From positions 558,001 through 622,000 of the forward strand of contig FMBT01000290.1 in the NCBI GenBank assembly GCA_900095095.1: DNA of 64,000 nt, given 5' to 3'. The notes under the pieces are model-generated. The model was given only the letters and a program-made list of their open reading frames with translations, was not told where the DNA came from and did no database searches. Source of the stretch: Fragilariopsis cylindrus CCMP1102 (Eukaryota > Bacillariophyta > Bacillariophyceae > Bacillariales > Bacillariaceae). Made by a program: the position numbers and the translations under genes. Positions 33,690-44,241 of the stretch are shown here, piece by piece (position 1 is the first letter of the stretch; every line of letters begins with the position of its first letter).

Positions 33690-33916
33690 GGAAAAAAAAA
33701 GAATCAAAAGAAATATATTATTTCAACGACGAAAAATATTTGCTATCAAGGAGATAGAGAGAGAGAAAGAAAGAAATGGAACAATATGAATTTTGATTTT
33801 TAACTCTAATTACATGACGTAATGATTATTAAACGCTAAATTGTTGAAACTATTCACAATGATATATTTCCTATTCTACAAGCTCAAACAAAGCCAAATG
33901 ACTTCACCCTCGCTAA

Positions 33917-36090
33917 TTATTCAGTAGAAAGAACTGAAACGACGTCCCACGATGATTTTTGTTGCGGTGGTGCCGGCTGCTGCTGCTCCTTCTCCATCAC
34001 AACTGAAGTTGCCCATTCTAATATTGTATCTACGTCAGGTAATGGTCCGTTCGTTGAATTTACTTCTAATCCAAACTTTGTTGTCATATCACTTAGATTA
34101 TAAAAATCGTTACCGTTACAACCGATTAATGCAATCCCATCTGGTGTATAGTATTCATTAGAAGCTAATGTTACATGAGAATCTTCGCAACCACCCCATA
34201 ATCGGCCAACAAACCACTTATAGTAATATTAGAAGCATTCTCGATGAAAATTGCTCCTCCACGTCGTAAAGACCAATCCCCCCCGGAAGGTGCTGACCAA
34301 CCTTCCTCCATGTAGGTTGAAGCTTGATCACGAAACGATAAATCTTCAATTCGAATATTGCTTGTGTTTCGTAAATCGATGAGTTCTGTAAGCATTCCAA
34401 GAGTTAGATTCTGTAAATCGTCTGTCGAATTGGGTTTGATGTACAGACATGAAGTTTCTTTATCAAAATAATATTCACCAGGTTCATCCAAAAAATACTT
34501 TACATTCTCTATCATCCAATTCCCACCAATCAATCTTGTATCGTCATTTCTAGGGGGTAATTCGTGCTGTCCGCACCATCCACCAGCATACGTACATTGA
34601 TCACATCGACACCAGTTTCGTCCACCTTGTTTCCCACCTCCAGGAGCAAAATTCATCGTCGCATTGACTTGGAAATGGGAGGTAATTTCAAACATATGCA
34701 TCGCCCATGATTGCGAATGCCAGGCATGTATGATTCCACCCTTTAGTGATGATGATGCATTTATTAAAGGTACAAGTGATTCAGATGAACGATTGTACAT
34801 CATTCCGATTGGCAATTGCATTTGTCCTGAGATCGCACACTCTCGATCGACCTCTGCCCAGCCCCCTTGACTTGAATTAGAGCACCAGTAGCTATCAGCT
34901 TCGTCTCCCCAAATTTCACTACAAACTCCACCGTGGCCACTTGCATATTGATTATACCCCTCCATATTTGAATCATTCTTGAAAGGAACACCAGGTGGTG
35001 GATTCTTTGCAAAGTCAACAAATGTAAAGTCTGGAGGAATCCCCGGTGATGGTTTTGTCCATTCTAATACCTCGTCACTGCGAATAGAATAATCAAAATG
35101 ATGAGGCGAACTATACCCCCACTGGTCAACCTCAGGATCCGAATTCGGATATCGAGCTCGGATGTATCGTCGAGAACTTGTAAATAGGGAAGGGGTATTT
35201 GGTACACTGTATCCCTTCAACACGTCACTTAGATCAGCAACGTATACTCCATCAGGATGATGAACATCCTTCGATGTTGCTTTTTTGAATTCAACATCCT
35301 TTAGTTTAACACCGCCACTAATCCATACTTCTTCTCCTGGGAATCCTCTGATAGTTAAGTTGGCAGTGTCAATATTTGTAAGCCGTAATGGTATCCCCCG
35401 TAAATAATGGACTCCTTGTCGAAGAAAAAGTATCATTCCTCTATGATGTTGGTGATGGTGGTGCCTATTCGTCAGTGATCGAACATGACGTAAAGCTTGA
35501 TGGATAGACGACCATGGGTAATTTATAGATCCGTATTCAATATGATCATCGTCATCATAATGCATTTCTGATGATTGTGGTGAGACAAAAATGCAGATAG
35601 TCCTATTATTATCGTTGCTACTTACTGGATCATTGCATAACTCCGTCAAAATGGAATCCACTTCGTTTGCTGGCGTCGTCATAGTATCAGCAATAAGCGA
35701 TGGACGATTATGACGAAGCTGCAAGATCTGGTGATGATCATTCGTCGCATTCTTTGGCATTTCTATTCCACAAAGATGTGTCAGCTCTAGGGCGTCGTGT
35801 ACAGCTTGGATTGTATCATCATCGTCATAAAAAGTTTTCTTATCAATGCTACCCATAGTTAAGATTTTCTTTGCATACTCCAGCGCTAACGATCGAATCC
35901 CACAGTCCAGTTTTTTCGTATCAAGAATAACAGCAGCCGTAGTAGTAGTAGTAGTGTCAGGAGTGCTCTGCTTATCGAAAAGGCTACTATTATCCTTGCC
36001 GTCACTACTGCTCGCGGAACATTGTGCCACCACACCAGCGACGACTACAACGATAACGACTCGTCGGATACATCCAAACAAGCTCTTCAT
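33917..36090 (-). pseudogene. Secreted right-handed beta-helix protein, frame broken near the 3' end
   Basis: Read from the Met at 36090 (an in-frame Met at 36129 is less likely), a signal peptide (VVIVVVVAGVVAQCSAS) opens a large extracellular protein. Typical beta-helix turns are visible (LRLTNIDTANLTIRGFPGE; LRNTSNIRIEDLSF; ENASNITISG), plus a Cys-rich insertion (NWCRCDQCTYAGGWCGQ). This frame stops at 34171. From about 34215 downward another frame continues with an equally protein-like 98 residues (GGCEDSHVTLASNEYYTPDG, then KFGLEVNSTNGPLPD) to a stop at 33917. The two meet without a plausible intron, and homologues should have more helix turns between them. I infer a frameshift or internal deletion. 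A base-call error is the alternative, in which case the gene is intact. Confidence 0.6.
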
Positions 36091-38968
36091 TTCTATCAAA
36101 TTATTTTTATATAAACTGGAAAGATTCAAAAGATATGATGGAACACGGTATGAAAGCCAGAGAGAATGCGAACATGATAGATGTACTCAGGCAGATCGAG
36201 CAAGAGGAATGTCAAAAGATATGGTATCTGATATCTTGATATCTGATACAGTGTATATTCTTTGTGTGCGAATCGGTGATCTGCTTCACGCTTCACGTCA
36301 TCTTCACATGATTCCTTCATGATTCAAATGATCATCAGTCGAATTTCATAGATCGTGCCCCCCATTTCCCGTCCCCCAATTAACAATCTCATATTAACTA
36401 CACGACAAGGAACAGTATTATACTACTAGTATATAAATAAATAATGTATGTCAGCATTCTTCATTGATCGTGTACATCAACACCAACAAGAGAGATGGAG
36501 AGAGAGAGGAGGAGGGGGGTAGAATCCATGCTGCTACACATTGGATCCGCTGACTAATTTTTTTAGTGTGGAATGGGAATGGAATACTACTACTATTGCA
36601 TGACCCCTTAGACATTGAGAGGTAGCACCAACCAAGCAATAACAATACTAAAAGATGCTAATCAATTTGATTATGCTTTAGAGAAGTTCTACCAATGCTC
36701 CTTCATCTTAGTCTTCTCATGTATATGTAGAACTATGCAGCATGAGAAAGGAACGAGCACCTATTATTATATCAGAAACACACATCATAGTAAGGAGCAA
36801 GGAACGTGTGAAAATCCAGGGAAATAATTGGTGGAACTTCTTCTAATTTTGATTGGTGGTTGAGAGATACTGATCATCAAACAGTACAGGTACAAGCACT
36901 TTGATTAAGGTTTTTCTCCTTCACTGTTTTTAAATATACATTTTTTTGAGCTGACAACAACTGTGGAAAATAATAGCTTTAAAAGGGAGCTCCTATACCC
37001 ACTATACCATACCACCCTCCATGTCCAAATATCCTGGTGTAGTAGATTATCATATATGGAATGGTCTATTAGTGGATTAACAAGCTATCCATGAGCTGAT
37101 AATACCCGCCAAAAAAGCAGATGTTACTTTTTGCTTTCTTGCATTGTTGGTGCAAAAAGGAGGTGCACAATAATAAATGTATTCCGCTATTAATTAGATT
37201 GTACAGATCTGTGCGGAAATAGCCTAAAATCCTTCCCACCCTCTTTGAAATTCTGAACTCTGAGATAGGTTCATGATGGAGTGATTGATATACAATATTA
37301 TATTTGACAGTAGATTCAACAAAAACAAACTATTTACTATTATTAACAGCTGTTAATATTATCTACCTGTATATTTGCTGGTGGTTGCTTCATTGTCAAA
37401 GCACCAATCTATAACAATCATTTTGACTTGCTGCTGTTACAGTTTGATTCTAAGGGCTATCAATATGCCATCTAATTCTGAAGAATTTTTGCCTAACTGG
37501 GAGTATATTGTGGCACACTACTACATTTTACTCTCTGGTTTTAAAGTAAGAGAAAGTATGCATTTTGCAGAATAGCTACTCACTAGAGCTCTCTACTTAG
37601 TAGCCATGTTTTTTTTAAAATTATTGTTTACTTGAGATGAGTAAATCCACACCTATCAATGGGATACTTGGAGATATCATTAATAGCTATATAAAAGGTA
37701 GCTGTGTGATGTGAACATAGTACACTCTATAGTATGCCAGCCAGCATGCCCATGTGATGTGACATATTGAGGTGTGATTTAAATCTTAATTTGCCTACTA
37801 GCTAGCGCATATATTTCTATAGAGAAATCAAAACTTGTAGTAAAGTATTCAGGGTCTTGTAGGCTTTCCCCTCACACTTGACTTACTAACTATTACATCA
37901 TTTGTTATATACTATTTTCTACAGGCACATTTATTACTTGGGAACAAAGAATACCGGGGAACTCTGTTGAGACACTTTTGCCAAGCTGATGAAGTCTAAA
38001 CTGCTGCTTGAAAGTAAGCATTAATGCCAGTGCTAGCATCTTGTTTGAAGAACGGTTGAAAGATAAGAAGTCCCCACCATTCATATTAGAAGCATGATGA
38101 GGAACGAGAGAAGAAAATGGAGAAGGATAGCTTTATAGAAGAAATTAAGAGAGGAAGAGTTTTAGATTATTAGCAACGCGGATTGTGAATATGCCATCCT
38201 GGAGAAGTGAGAAGGGAAGCAACACCAATTAGAACTGTCTATAGATAATGATAATGTATATATTGAATTTTCACTGATCTGGTTTGATGGACTACTATAG
38301 CCACATACATACGCACAAACATGCAGCAAACCCTGTGGACTGTTTGTATTTATGCAAAATAAAACAGCACAACCGCCGTAAATTGTGAAAGCGGAGGGGA
38401 TATTGATTCATCCACTAACTAGGGTTTAATTGCATATAAGCAGCTACTAGCTGGCTAGTTGGCAGCACCATATAGACTATTCGCACTTGAGATACAAGTG
38501 TATGTATAAAGACAGAACAGTAAAAACTGTATCCGAAAAAAGGAGGAATGATTGTGTAACAAAAACAGAGCACGATTAATTTGAAGGTAATTAATAATTA
38601 ATAATGTTTTATTTTTGTTCTAAATTTGGAAGAAGACTTTTTGCGTTCTAGTCGTCTCTAAACAAGAACAATACGTAGTAGTACGTACACATTCGCAATA
38701 ACTGATTCATACAGCGGGTGTAGCAGCGCTGCTGCAACTAGCTGCTCTTGTTATGATGAACAATAAGCAATGCATTTGCAATAAATTGAATTGAACTGAA
38801 TAACACTGGAATTTTTGTACAACATCGATCGTGTTGATGGTGCACACTCATAATTTGCAATAAAGGAAAATTTCCACGGTATCATATAACGTTGCATCAT
38901 ATACTCCTGATTCGATAATATTTACATTCTTACATCAATTCTGATCCCGTAGTTATTCGTCGTATCGA
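36091..38968. other. Long gene-poor AT-rich region
   Basis: 2.9 kb with no credible gene. Short frames at 36615-36827 and 37375-37575 have no domain. A G-rich/AG-rich stretch lies at 36490-36525. Stop codons are dense in all frames. The texture matches 4060-5040 and 13350-14300, and I suspect old decayed repeats, without being able to show it. Confidence 0.45.
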
Positions 38969-39451
38969 TCATCGGATTGTTGTTATTTGTTCTTCTATTG
39001 GTACACCATCTAAAAATAACGGACCTTTACCCTGTGCTTTTCGCGCTGCGGCATATCTAGGCTCATCTATCTTTCTTACTTCCTCCTCTGGACGAGGACC
39101 ACCACCGACTTGGAAACCGAGCTTTGTACCAGCGAGTGGACCACTCGCTGGCTGATTCGGAGCGCGACCAGGAGTTGTTGTTGTTATCGCCGACGACGAC
39201 GACGATTGTTCTACTTTCAACCCCGACACGTCGATTGCTGCATTTGCAACTTCGACACCACCAGTACACCAAATACACGCGGCGGTGGTGGCTGTCGTAG
39301 CCTTGATGAAGAAATTTCTCCTACTACTATTACTACTCGGAAACTGGAGTGAATCGGAGTTTCTCGGTACCAGGATTAGCAGCAGTAGCAGTAGCAGTGA
39401 TGCGTCGAGCAGCAGTTTGTGCATTAGTTTTTGTAGCATAATAATATTCAA
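38969..39451 (-). CDS. Small thylakoid-lumen-type protein of unknown function
   Basis: Single exon, 160 residues. The leader has three parts: a signal helix (LLLDASLLLLLLLILV), a short region with SLQFP (Phe at a plastid-type cleavage site), and then SSRRNFF followed by a hydrophobic stretch ending ANAA, which fits a twin-arginine lumen-targeting peptide. The mature part would be only about 85 residues: IDVSGLKVE, a Ser/Thr linker, and a conserved-looking end (GPLAGTKLGFQVGGGPRPEEEV, DEPRYAAARKAQGKGP). No cofactor motif is visible. Photosystem-associated or lumen function is inferred from targeting alone. Divergent from the short-chain dehydrogenase at 40001. Confidence 0.7.
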   Translation of the reverse strand: MNIIMLQKLMHKLLLDASLLLLLLLILVPRNSDSLQFPSSNSSRRNFFIKATTATTAACIWCTGGVEVANAAIDVSGLKVEQSSSSSAITTTTPGRAPNQPASGPLAGTKLGFQVGGGPRPEEEVRKIDEPRYAAARKAQGKGPLFLDGVPIEEQITTIR

Positions 39452-40000
39452 TACGAAAGGTGTATTGTAATTAGATCCTTGTAATGAAAATATGTCTCTT
39501 TGCTGACTGGTGCTTTCTTCTGATCTTCACAGTTGTACAAAATATGATGAGTTGTGTGTGTGATGTGATGTGATCTTGAAGAACTTTTATGCGGTGATGC
39601 AAAATACTTTTTGGCGTAGCGGTATGACTAGCTCTAGTTACTGTAGCTAGTAATAGTAGTATAGTACGTACAGTATGTATGCGTCGATGGTGTCATGTGT
39701 TGGCGTGGCACGATTGAAAAAGATACATCATTTTCTCTTTTTATATCGGCGAAATGATGAAAAAACTACAACGCAAATTTAAAATAATGCATGTTAACGA
39801 CGGTACTGTAGTGATAAGTTACTGTAGCAGATGATAGAGGAGGGTCACACATTTGACAGATCATCATATTTGTTGCTTCATTGTGTTATAGAGACAATAA
39901 CAGCGTTCCCACGTAGTCTATTGATTAATCTAATCTACGCCAACTAAACTGCAGCTAGCAACTGGAAAATTTTTGTTCAAAAAAGGAAGTAAGGATCATC
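39452..40000. promoter_or_regulatory. Shared divergent upstream region
   Basis: 549 bp between the start codons of the lumen protein (-) and the short-chain dehydrogenase (+). Contains CTAGTTACTGTAGCTAG-like near-palindromes around 39632-39652. Promoter role is inferred from position. Confidence 0.45.
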
Positions 40001-40804
40001 ATGTCCGGTAAAGTAGCATCCTATTTGGTAACAGGTGCAAGTAGTGGACTAGGTCTCGAGTTTGTAAAGCAACTCGCGGCACGTAAGAGTGATAGTGTTG
40101 ACGTTGTTCATGTGTTCGCGGCGTGCCGTAAGAAAGCTTCTTCGGCAACGAATATTGATCATATCAGTTCTGTACAACCAGCAGAAGGGAATTTAATTAC
40201 AATCCTTGAAGATATCGACGTCACAAAAGATGAATGCAAAGGAATGCTGATTGAAAAATTAAGCAATACGAACTGTACAAAAATTGATGTTGTTATCCAC
40301 AATGCTGGGGGGATGGGAACAACATCAAAGGAAAGTCAATCACTAGATAATGTTACTTCAGAATTGATGCTAAACACAGTGAATCTGAATGGTATTGGTC
40401 CTTTACGGGTACAGCAGGCTCTTTTATCGAAGGGACTTATGGGAGTAGAAGGAGGAAAAATTGTTGTTATTACATCGGGTCTGGGATCGATTGGAGACAA
40501 CGGCTCTGGTGGCATGTACGCATATCGTAGTAGTAAGGCTTTAGTGAATATGGTCACAAAGGGCATGTCATGTGATTTAAAATCAAAAGGTATTGCAGTT
40601 ATGTCAATCAATCCATCTTTCGTCGCAACAGAATTTGGTGGTTTCGGTCCAGATAAAATTAAAGATGTGGGTGGAATGGCACCTGAAAAGTCTATAAAAC
40701 AAATGATTCAGGCTATAGATGAATTGTCTTTAGAAACAACCGGACGGTACATGACCGTAGATAAAGACGGTGACGTTCCCATCGAATATGCCGCTGGCTG
40801 GTAG
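40001..40804 (+). CDS. Short-chain dehydrogenase/reductase (SDR), classical type
   Basis: Single exon, 267 residues, the usual length. Rossmann nucleotide motif TGASSGLG at 11-18, Asn-Ala-Gly at 101-103 (HNAGG), catalytic Ser near 163 (SGLGSIG) and Tyr175/Lys179 (YRSSK). The C-terminal SINPSFVATEFGG matches the PG-x-V-x-T region. Such enzymes transfer hydride between NAD(P) and an alcohol or carbonyl. The layout is nearest to the sniffer/C-factor-like group, but the substrate cannot be told. No targeting peptide, so probably cytosolic. The gene lies divergent from the lumen protein. Confidence 0.9.
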   Translation: MSGKVASYLVTGASSGLGLEFVKQLAARKSDSVDVVHVFAACRKKASSATNIDHISSVQPAEGNLITILEDIDVTKDECKGMLIEKLSNTNCTKIDVVIHNAGGMGTTSKESQSLDNVTSELMLNTVNLNGIGPLRVQQALLSKGLMGVEGGKIVVITSGLGSIGDNGSGGMYAYRSSKALVNMVTKGMSCDLKSKGIAVMSINPSFVATEFGGFGPDKIKDVGGMAPEKSIKQMIQAIDELSLETTGRYMTVDKDGDVPIEYAAGW

Positions 40805-41034
40805 GTGTAGAAATCCCGAATGAAATAGAAAAAAAGGAAGTATTCGTTTATAATATATCTTACAATTAAATCATTACAGGAATCATCGCAATGCCTCATC
40901 AACTCAATGTTTAGATTTTTTAATTAGCACTCGTTCTCTACTAAATGGAAGGGAACCTATTCTATCTAGTTTCCGAACTATGAATATGGTCTCACACTTA
41001 CAGTGGTATTGCTATTGATATTGGTATCTAATCA

Positions 41035-43431
41035 TTATCTATCATCACCCTCCTCGATGTCCTCCTCATCCATTGACGCCTTCTTTCCAACGTCATTAGA
41101 GGATTTCATATGCTCAGATGATGACTCTTCTTTTTCCTCCTCACTACTGATGCCTTTCTCTTCGTCACTACCCTTCGAATTTCCTTCGGTCTTTTTGTCG
41201 GAAGAATCGGATTTTGTTGCAGGAGAATGGTTTATTGTTTCGTCGGAATTTCCATTTTCTTTGACGGCATGTTGTGAAGATTCACTTGATTTTTCCTTTT
41301 CAATCGATGAGGAGGAAGATTTTTCAGTACTACTTGTGGTTTTTTCTTCTTCTTTTGTTGTTGTAGTCTTTTCTTCGTTGTCTTTGCTACTACTCTTGTT
41401 TGGTTTATTCGATACTTTCTTAGCATCACCATCGTCGTCACTACTTTTCGTCGTCACATCAACCGATTTCTTCCCTTCTTTTCCAGAAGATACTGTTTTT
41501 ACAGGAATAGATTCTGATTCTTTTTCTTTTTTTGTTTCCTGGCCTTTATCATCTTTTGTAGTATCCGATGAATTATCTGTTGACGTTGAAGATTCCTCTT
41601 TTTTCTTTGTCGTCGTCGAATCAGCGGTATCGTCGCTCGACCTTGTCTTCTTGATTTCGCCCGATGACGACTTACTACTAACAGAACCACTCACTTTGTT
41701 AGAGGTAGTAGGGCTCTTGTCAGCTTCTGATGCAGACGGTTTACTATCGTCATCTTTTGTTATTGTGGAGATTTTCGTGTCTTTCGAGATACCATCCTTA
41801 TCACTACTTCTAGAAGAAGCAGAAGTAGAAGTCGACTCATCTTTGGTAATTTCATCATCTTTACCTTTCGTTTTATTACTTTCGGCGCTGTCGTCAGTTA
41901 CTTTACTGCCGCTACTACTCTCCACCGCCTCCTTCACCGTTGTTGTTTTTGGTTCTGTTGCCTCTATCTTTTTCTTCTCCGGATAGATACTTTTTTCAAC
42001 AATATCTGTTCTCGTCCATTGTTTGTATGAAATTAAGTTCTCGGCTTCCCAATCAACATGATCAGATACATACTTAACAAATTCTTTTGTCATACTGTTT
42101 GATGAATCAAGTGAGGGTGGTAATACATCACCACTACACGGCAATGCAATACCGGTATTATCATTATCATATTTCCCACCATTCCATCTCGTGAAATCTA
42201 AAATTTCTTGTATTATTTCTTTCTTAAAATCTCTTCCAGAAGTTTCATACGCAACATGAATCATTTTCTTTACAGATAATGGCCATGAATGTAATACATT
42301 ATAATGATTACGTATCTTATCAGCTCTTAAATCAATAATAGATTCATAAGGAATACCTTCACTGCTATTATTATTCTCGCCCTTTTTTCTTCCTTGTTCT
42401 TGTTCTTGCCATTGAAGCTCATATATCGGATCACCAATACCACCGCCACTCGTGGCACTTGTCCTCAGTAACGACGATGACGACGATCGTCGTCCTGTGC
42501 AACTGACAACTTGATTAAATTCAAATCCATATTGACAAACAGGTCCTGTCATATTAACGAATTGTAGATCCTCCTTGGGTCGTTCCATCGTCCATGGCTT
42601 TGTAACAAATTCTTTCCATTCAAGAGGAACAACATGTCCAAGTTCCTTATGTGTACCGACATGAGCAGGTGCATATTCTGGACTTAATCTCATTTGTTCT
42701 AACCAATCATATACATTAAGTGTTACTTGAATCACAATAGTACTACCTTTATTCTTCTTCTTATTGTTATTGTTCTTATTGTTATTATTATGTTGTTGAA
42801 GTTCAAGTTCTTTTGCAATAGCAATTTCTTCATCATCTTGAAAAAAATAGGTAGGTCGTTGATCTTGTAATGCTGTTGTTATTTCCGCATGGGGAAAACA
42901 TTCTTTAATACGATCCTTCATCCAAATTGTACCAGAATGACGTTCTCCTATTATAACAATTTTATATTCATCATTTGGAATTTCATCAATTAATGAGACA
43001 TAATCATCATTCTTATCATTATTATTACTGCGTTTGTGTTTATTTTTACTGCTTCCGTTGCCTGAGGATGAGAAAATAACGGCAATCAAAACAATTGGTA
43101 TTACAATAGATAAATACTTCCAAAATTGTGGTCGATGGGCGTGCATCTTATAACGACCTTCATGATAATCACTACTGCCTCGACTGCTTGTATCGATACG
43201 TGTACGTGTATGTGTGGAGGAGGCATTATTATTATTTGTGTACCGTGATGCTTTATTATTTTTTCGATTTTTTGTTCCACTCATAAGTTTCATTTGTTCG
43301 TCATCATTATTATAATCATTTTCATCATTTTCATCATCATCATCATTGTCGTCATCGTCATCCCATGGATCTTCTTCATCTTCCTGACCGATATAAAATG
43401 GGTTTATTTTCGCGTTCGTGGAGGACGACAT
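41035..43431 (-). CDS. Sulfotransferase-like type II membrane protein with long S/K/E-rich tail
   Basis: Single exon, 798 residues. The short N-terminal part is acidic, followed by a single membrane helix at 103-120 with a lumenal C-terminal side, typical of Golgi enzymes. From residue 155, KIVIIGERHSGTIW fits the nucleotide (PAPS)-binding loop of sulfotransferases as seen in diatom families. NVYDWLEQMRLSPEYAPAH and EFVTKPWTMERP, then IDLRADKIRNHYNVL, are the downstream conserved blocks, to about residue 480. The remaining ~315 residues are low complexity: Ser, Thr, Lys, Asp and Glu, with no hydrophobic segments. I know the core as an expanded diatom family. Sulfation activity is inferred, not proven by catalytic residues. 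The charged tail resembles phosphoprotein or silica-matrix sequence only in composition. Confidence 0.7.
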   Translation of the reverse strand: MSSSTNAKINPFYIGQEDEEDPWDDDDDNDDDDENDENDYNNDDEQMKLMSGTKNRKNNKASRYTNNNNASSTHTRTRIDTSSRGSSDYHEGRYKMHAHRPQFWKYLSIVIPIVLIAVIFSSSGNGSSKNKHKRSNNNDKNDDYVSLIDEIPNDEYKIVIIGERHSGTIWMKDRIKECFPHAEITTALQDQRPTYFFQDDEEIAIAKELELQQHNNNNKNNNNKKKNKGSTIVIQVTLNVYDWLEQMRLSPEYAPAHVGTHKELGHVVPLEWKEFVTKPWTMERPKEDLQFVNMTGPVCQYGFEFNQVVSCTGRRSSSSSLLRTSATSGGGIGDPIYELQWQEQEQGRKKGENNNSSEGIPYESIIDLRADKIRNHYNVLHSWPLSVKKMIHVAYETSGRDFKKEIIQEILDFTRWNGGKYDNDNTGIALPCSGDVLPPSLDSSNSMTKEFVKYVSDHVDWEAENLISYKQWTRTDIVEKSIYPEKKKIEATEPKTTTVKEAVESSSGSKVTDDSAESNKTKGKDDEITKDESTSTSASSRSSDKDGISKDTKISTITKDDDSKPSASEADKSPTTSNKVSGSVSSKSSSGEIKKTRSSDDTADSTTTKKKEESSTSTDNSSDTTKDDKGQETKKEKESESIPVKTVSSGKEGKKSVDVTTKSSDDDGDAKKVSNKPNKSSSKDNEEKTTTTKEEEKTTSSTEKSSSSSIEKEKSSESSQHAVKENGNSDETINHSPATKSDSSDKKTEGNSKGSDEEKGISSEEEKEESSSEHMKSSNDVGKKASMDEEDIEEGDDR

Positions 43432-44241
43432 TATGGTAGGTTTTTTTGTTTTTGTTTTTATTTTCTATAATTTTTTAATCATCACTTCCTATATTCTTTA
43501 GATCAGAACAGATTCACCAGTAATTTTACGCCGAGCTCTTGTTAACAGACTCTCTACTGTGTGCCAAGAATGATGTTTTGTTAGAAGAGCGAAGATTGAA
43601 ATCTAGATCCTACACATATACACTACGGTAGTAGAGTGATATGTTCGGAGAAAAACGATTCCTTCTTTCCTCGTGATGCAATCTCCATTCTCACAATCAT
43701 ATCAAGTTTTTTTTCATTCTTGTCGTCGTCGAGTGGAGGCAGAGGGAAATTATTTATTAAGCTTTTGTTTTTTCACTATGTGACGCCTAGTTTTTCTGGT
43801 AGGATTGTAGGATTGTAGGATTAATTGAATTCGGGAATCACCCATTCAATATCAGGGCCCTCTTTACATAAATTTAAAATAGTCCTTAACTGAAAATTGT
43901 TTGCAGCGACATCAAAAATCGAAAAAGTTGACGAGTTTCAAGTTTGTGTGGCGTGAAATCAACTAGGAGTCCAAAACAGAGGTACAGTATGCACAGCATG
44001 TGTATCATGTACTGTATGTGTTGTGTGGATCAGCTCATAACCACATTCCGTGTATTAACAAGACTTCGACTCAGAACCTGATGCGAAGAAGCAGAGGAAG
44101 TGTGATTCGCAATATTTGATATTATTATTTGTAAGAACATATCATACGGTACATCAGATAAGAACACAGACAAAAAAAGGGATCCGAGAGTAGATACTTT
44201 TAGAGCACAAGAAGCTACATTACATCCCATTATATTTCAAT
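43432..44241. promoter_or_regulatory. Shared divergent upstream region with a repeated motif
   Basis: 810 bp between the sulfotransferase-like gene (-) and the YRxW gene (+). Contains three AGGATTGT-like copies at 43801-43820 running into a motif at 43817-43840 that recurs upstream of the next plus-strand gene (47059-47081). Confidence 0.45.
43817..43840 (+). promoter_or_regulatory. Motif copy 1, AGGATTAATTRAATTCGGGA
   Basis: 23-nt stretch matching 47059-47081 at all but one base (G here, A there). It lies 425 bp upstream of the YRxW gene's start. Regulatory role is inference from position only. Confidence 0.4.

Noticed and set aside
41003-41986. 327-codon open frame opposite the charged tail of the sulfotransferase-like gene
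   Set aside because: Ser/Asp/Lys-rich codons read backwards as Ser/Phe/Val/Leu. Composition alone explains it and there is no domain.
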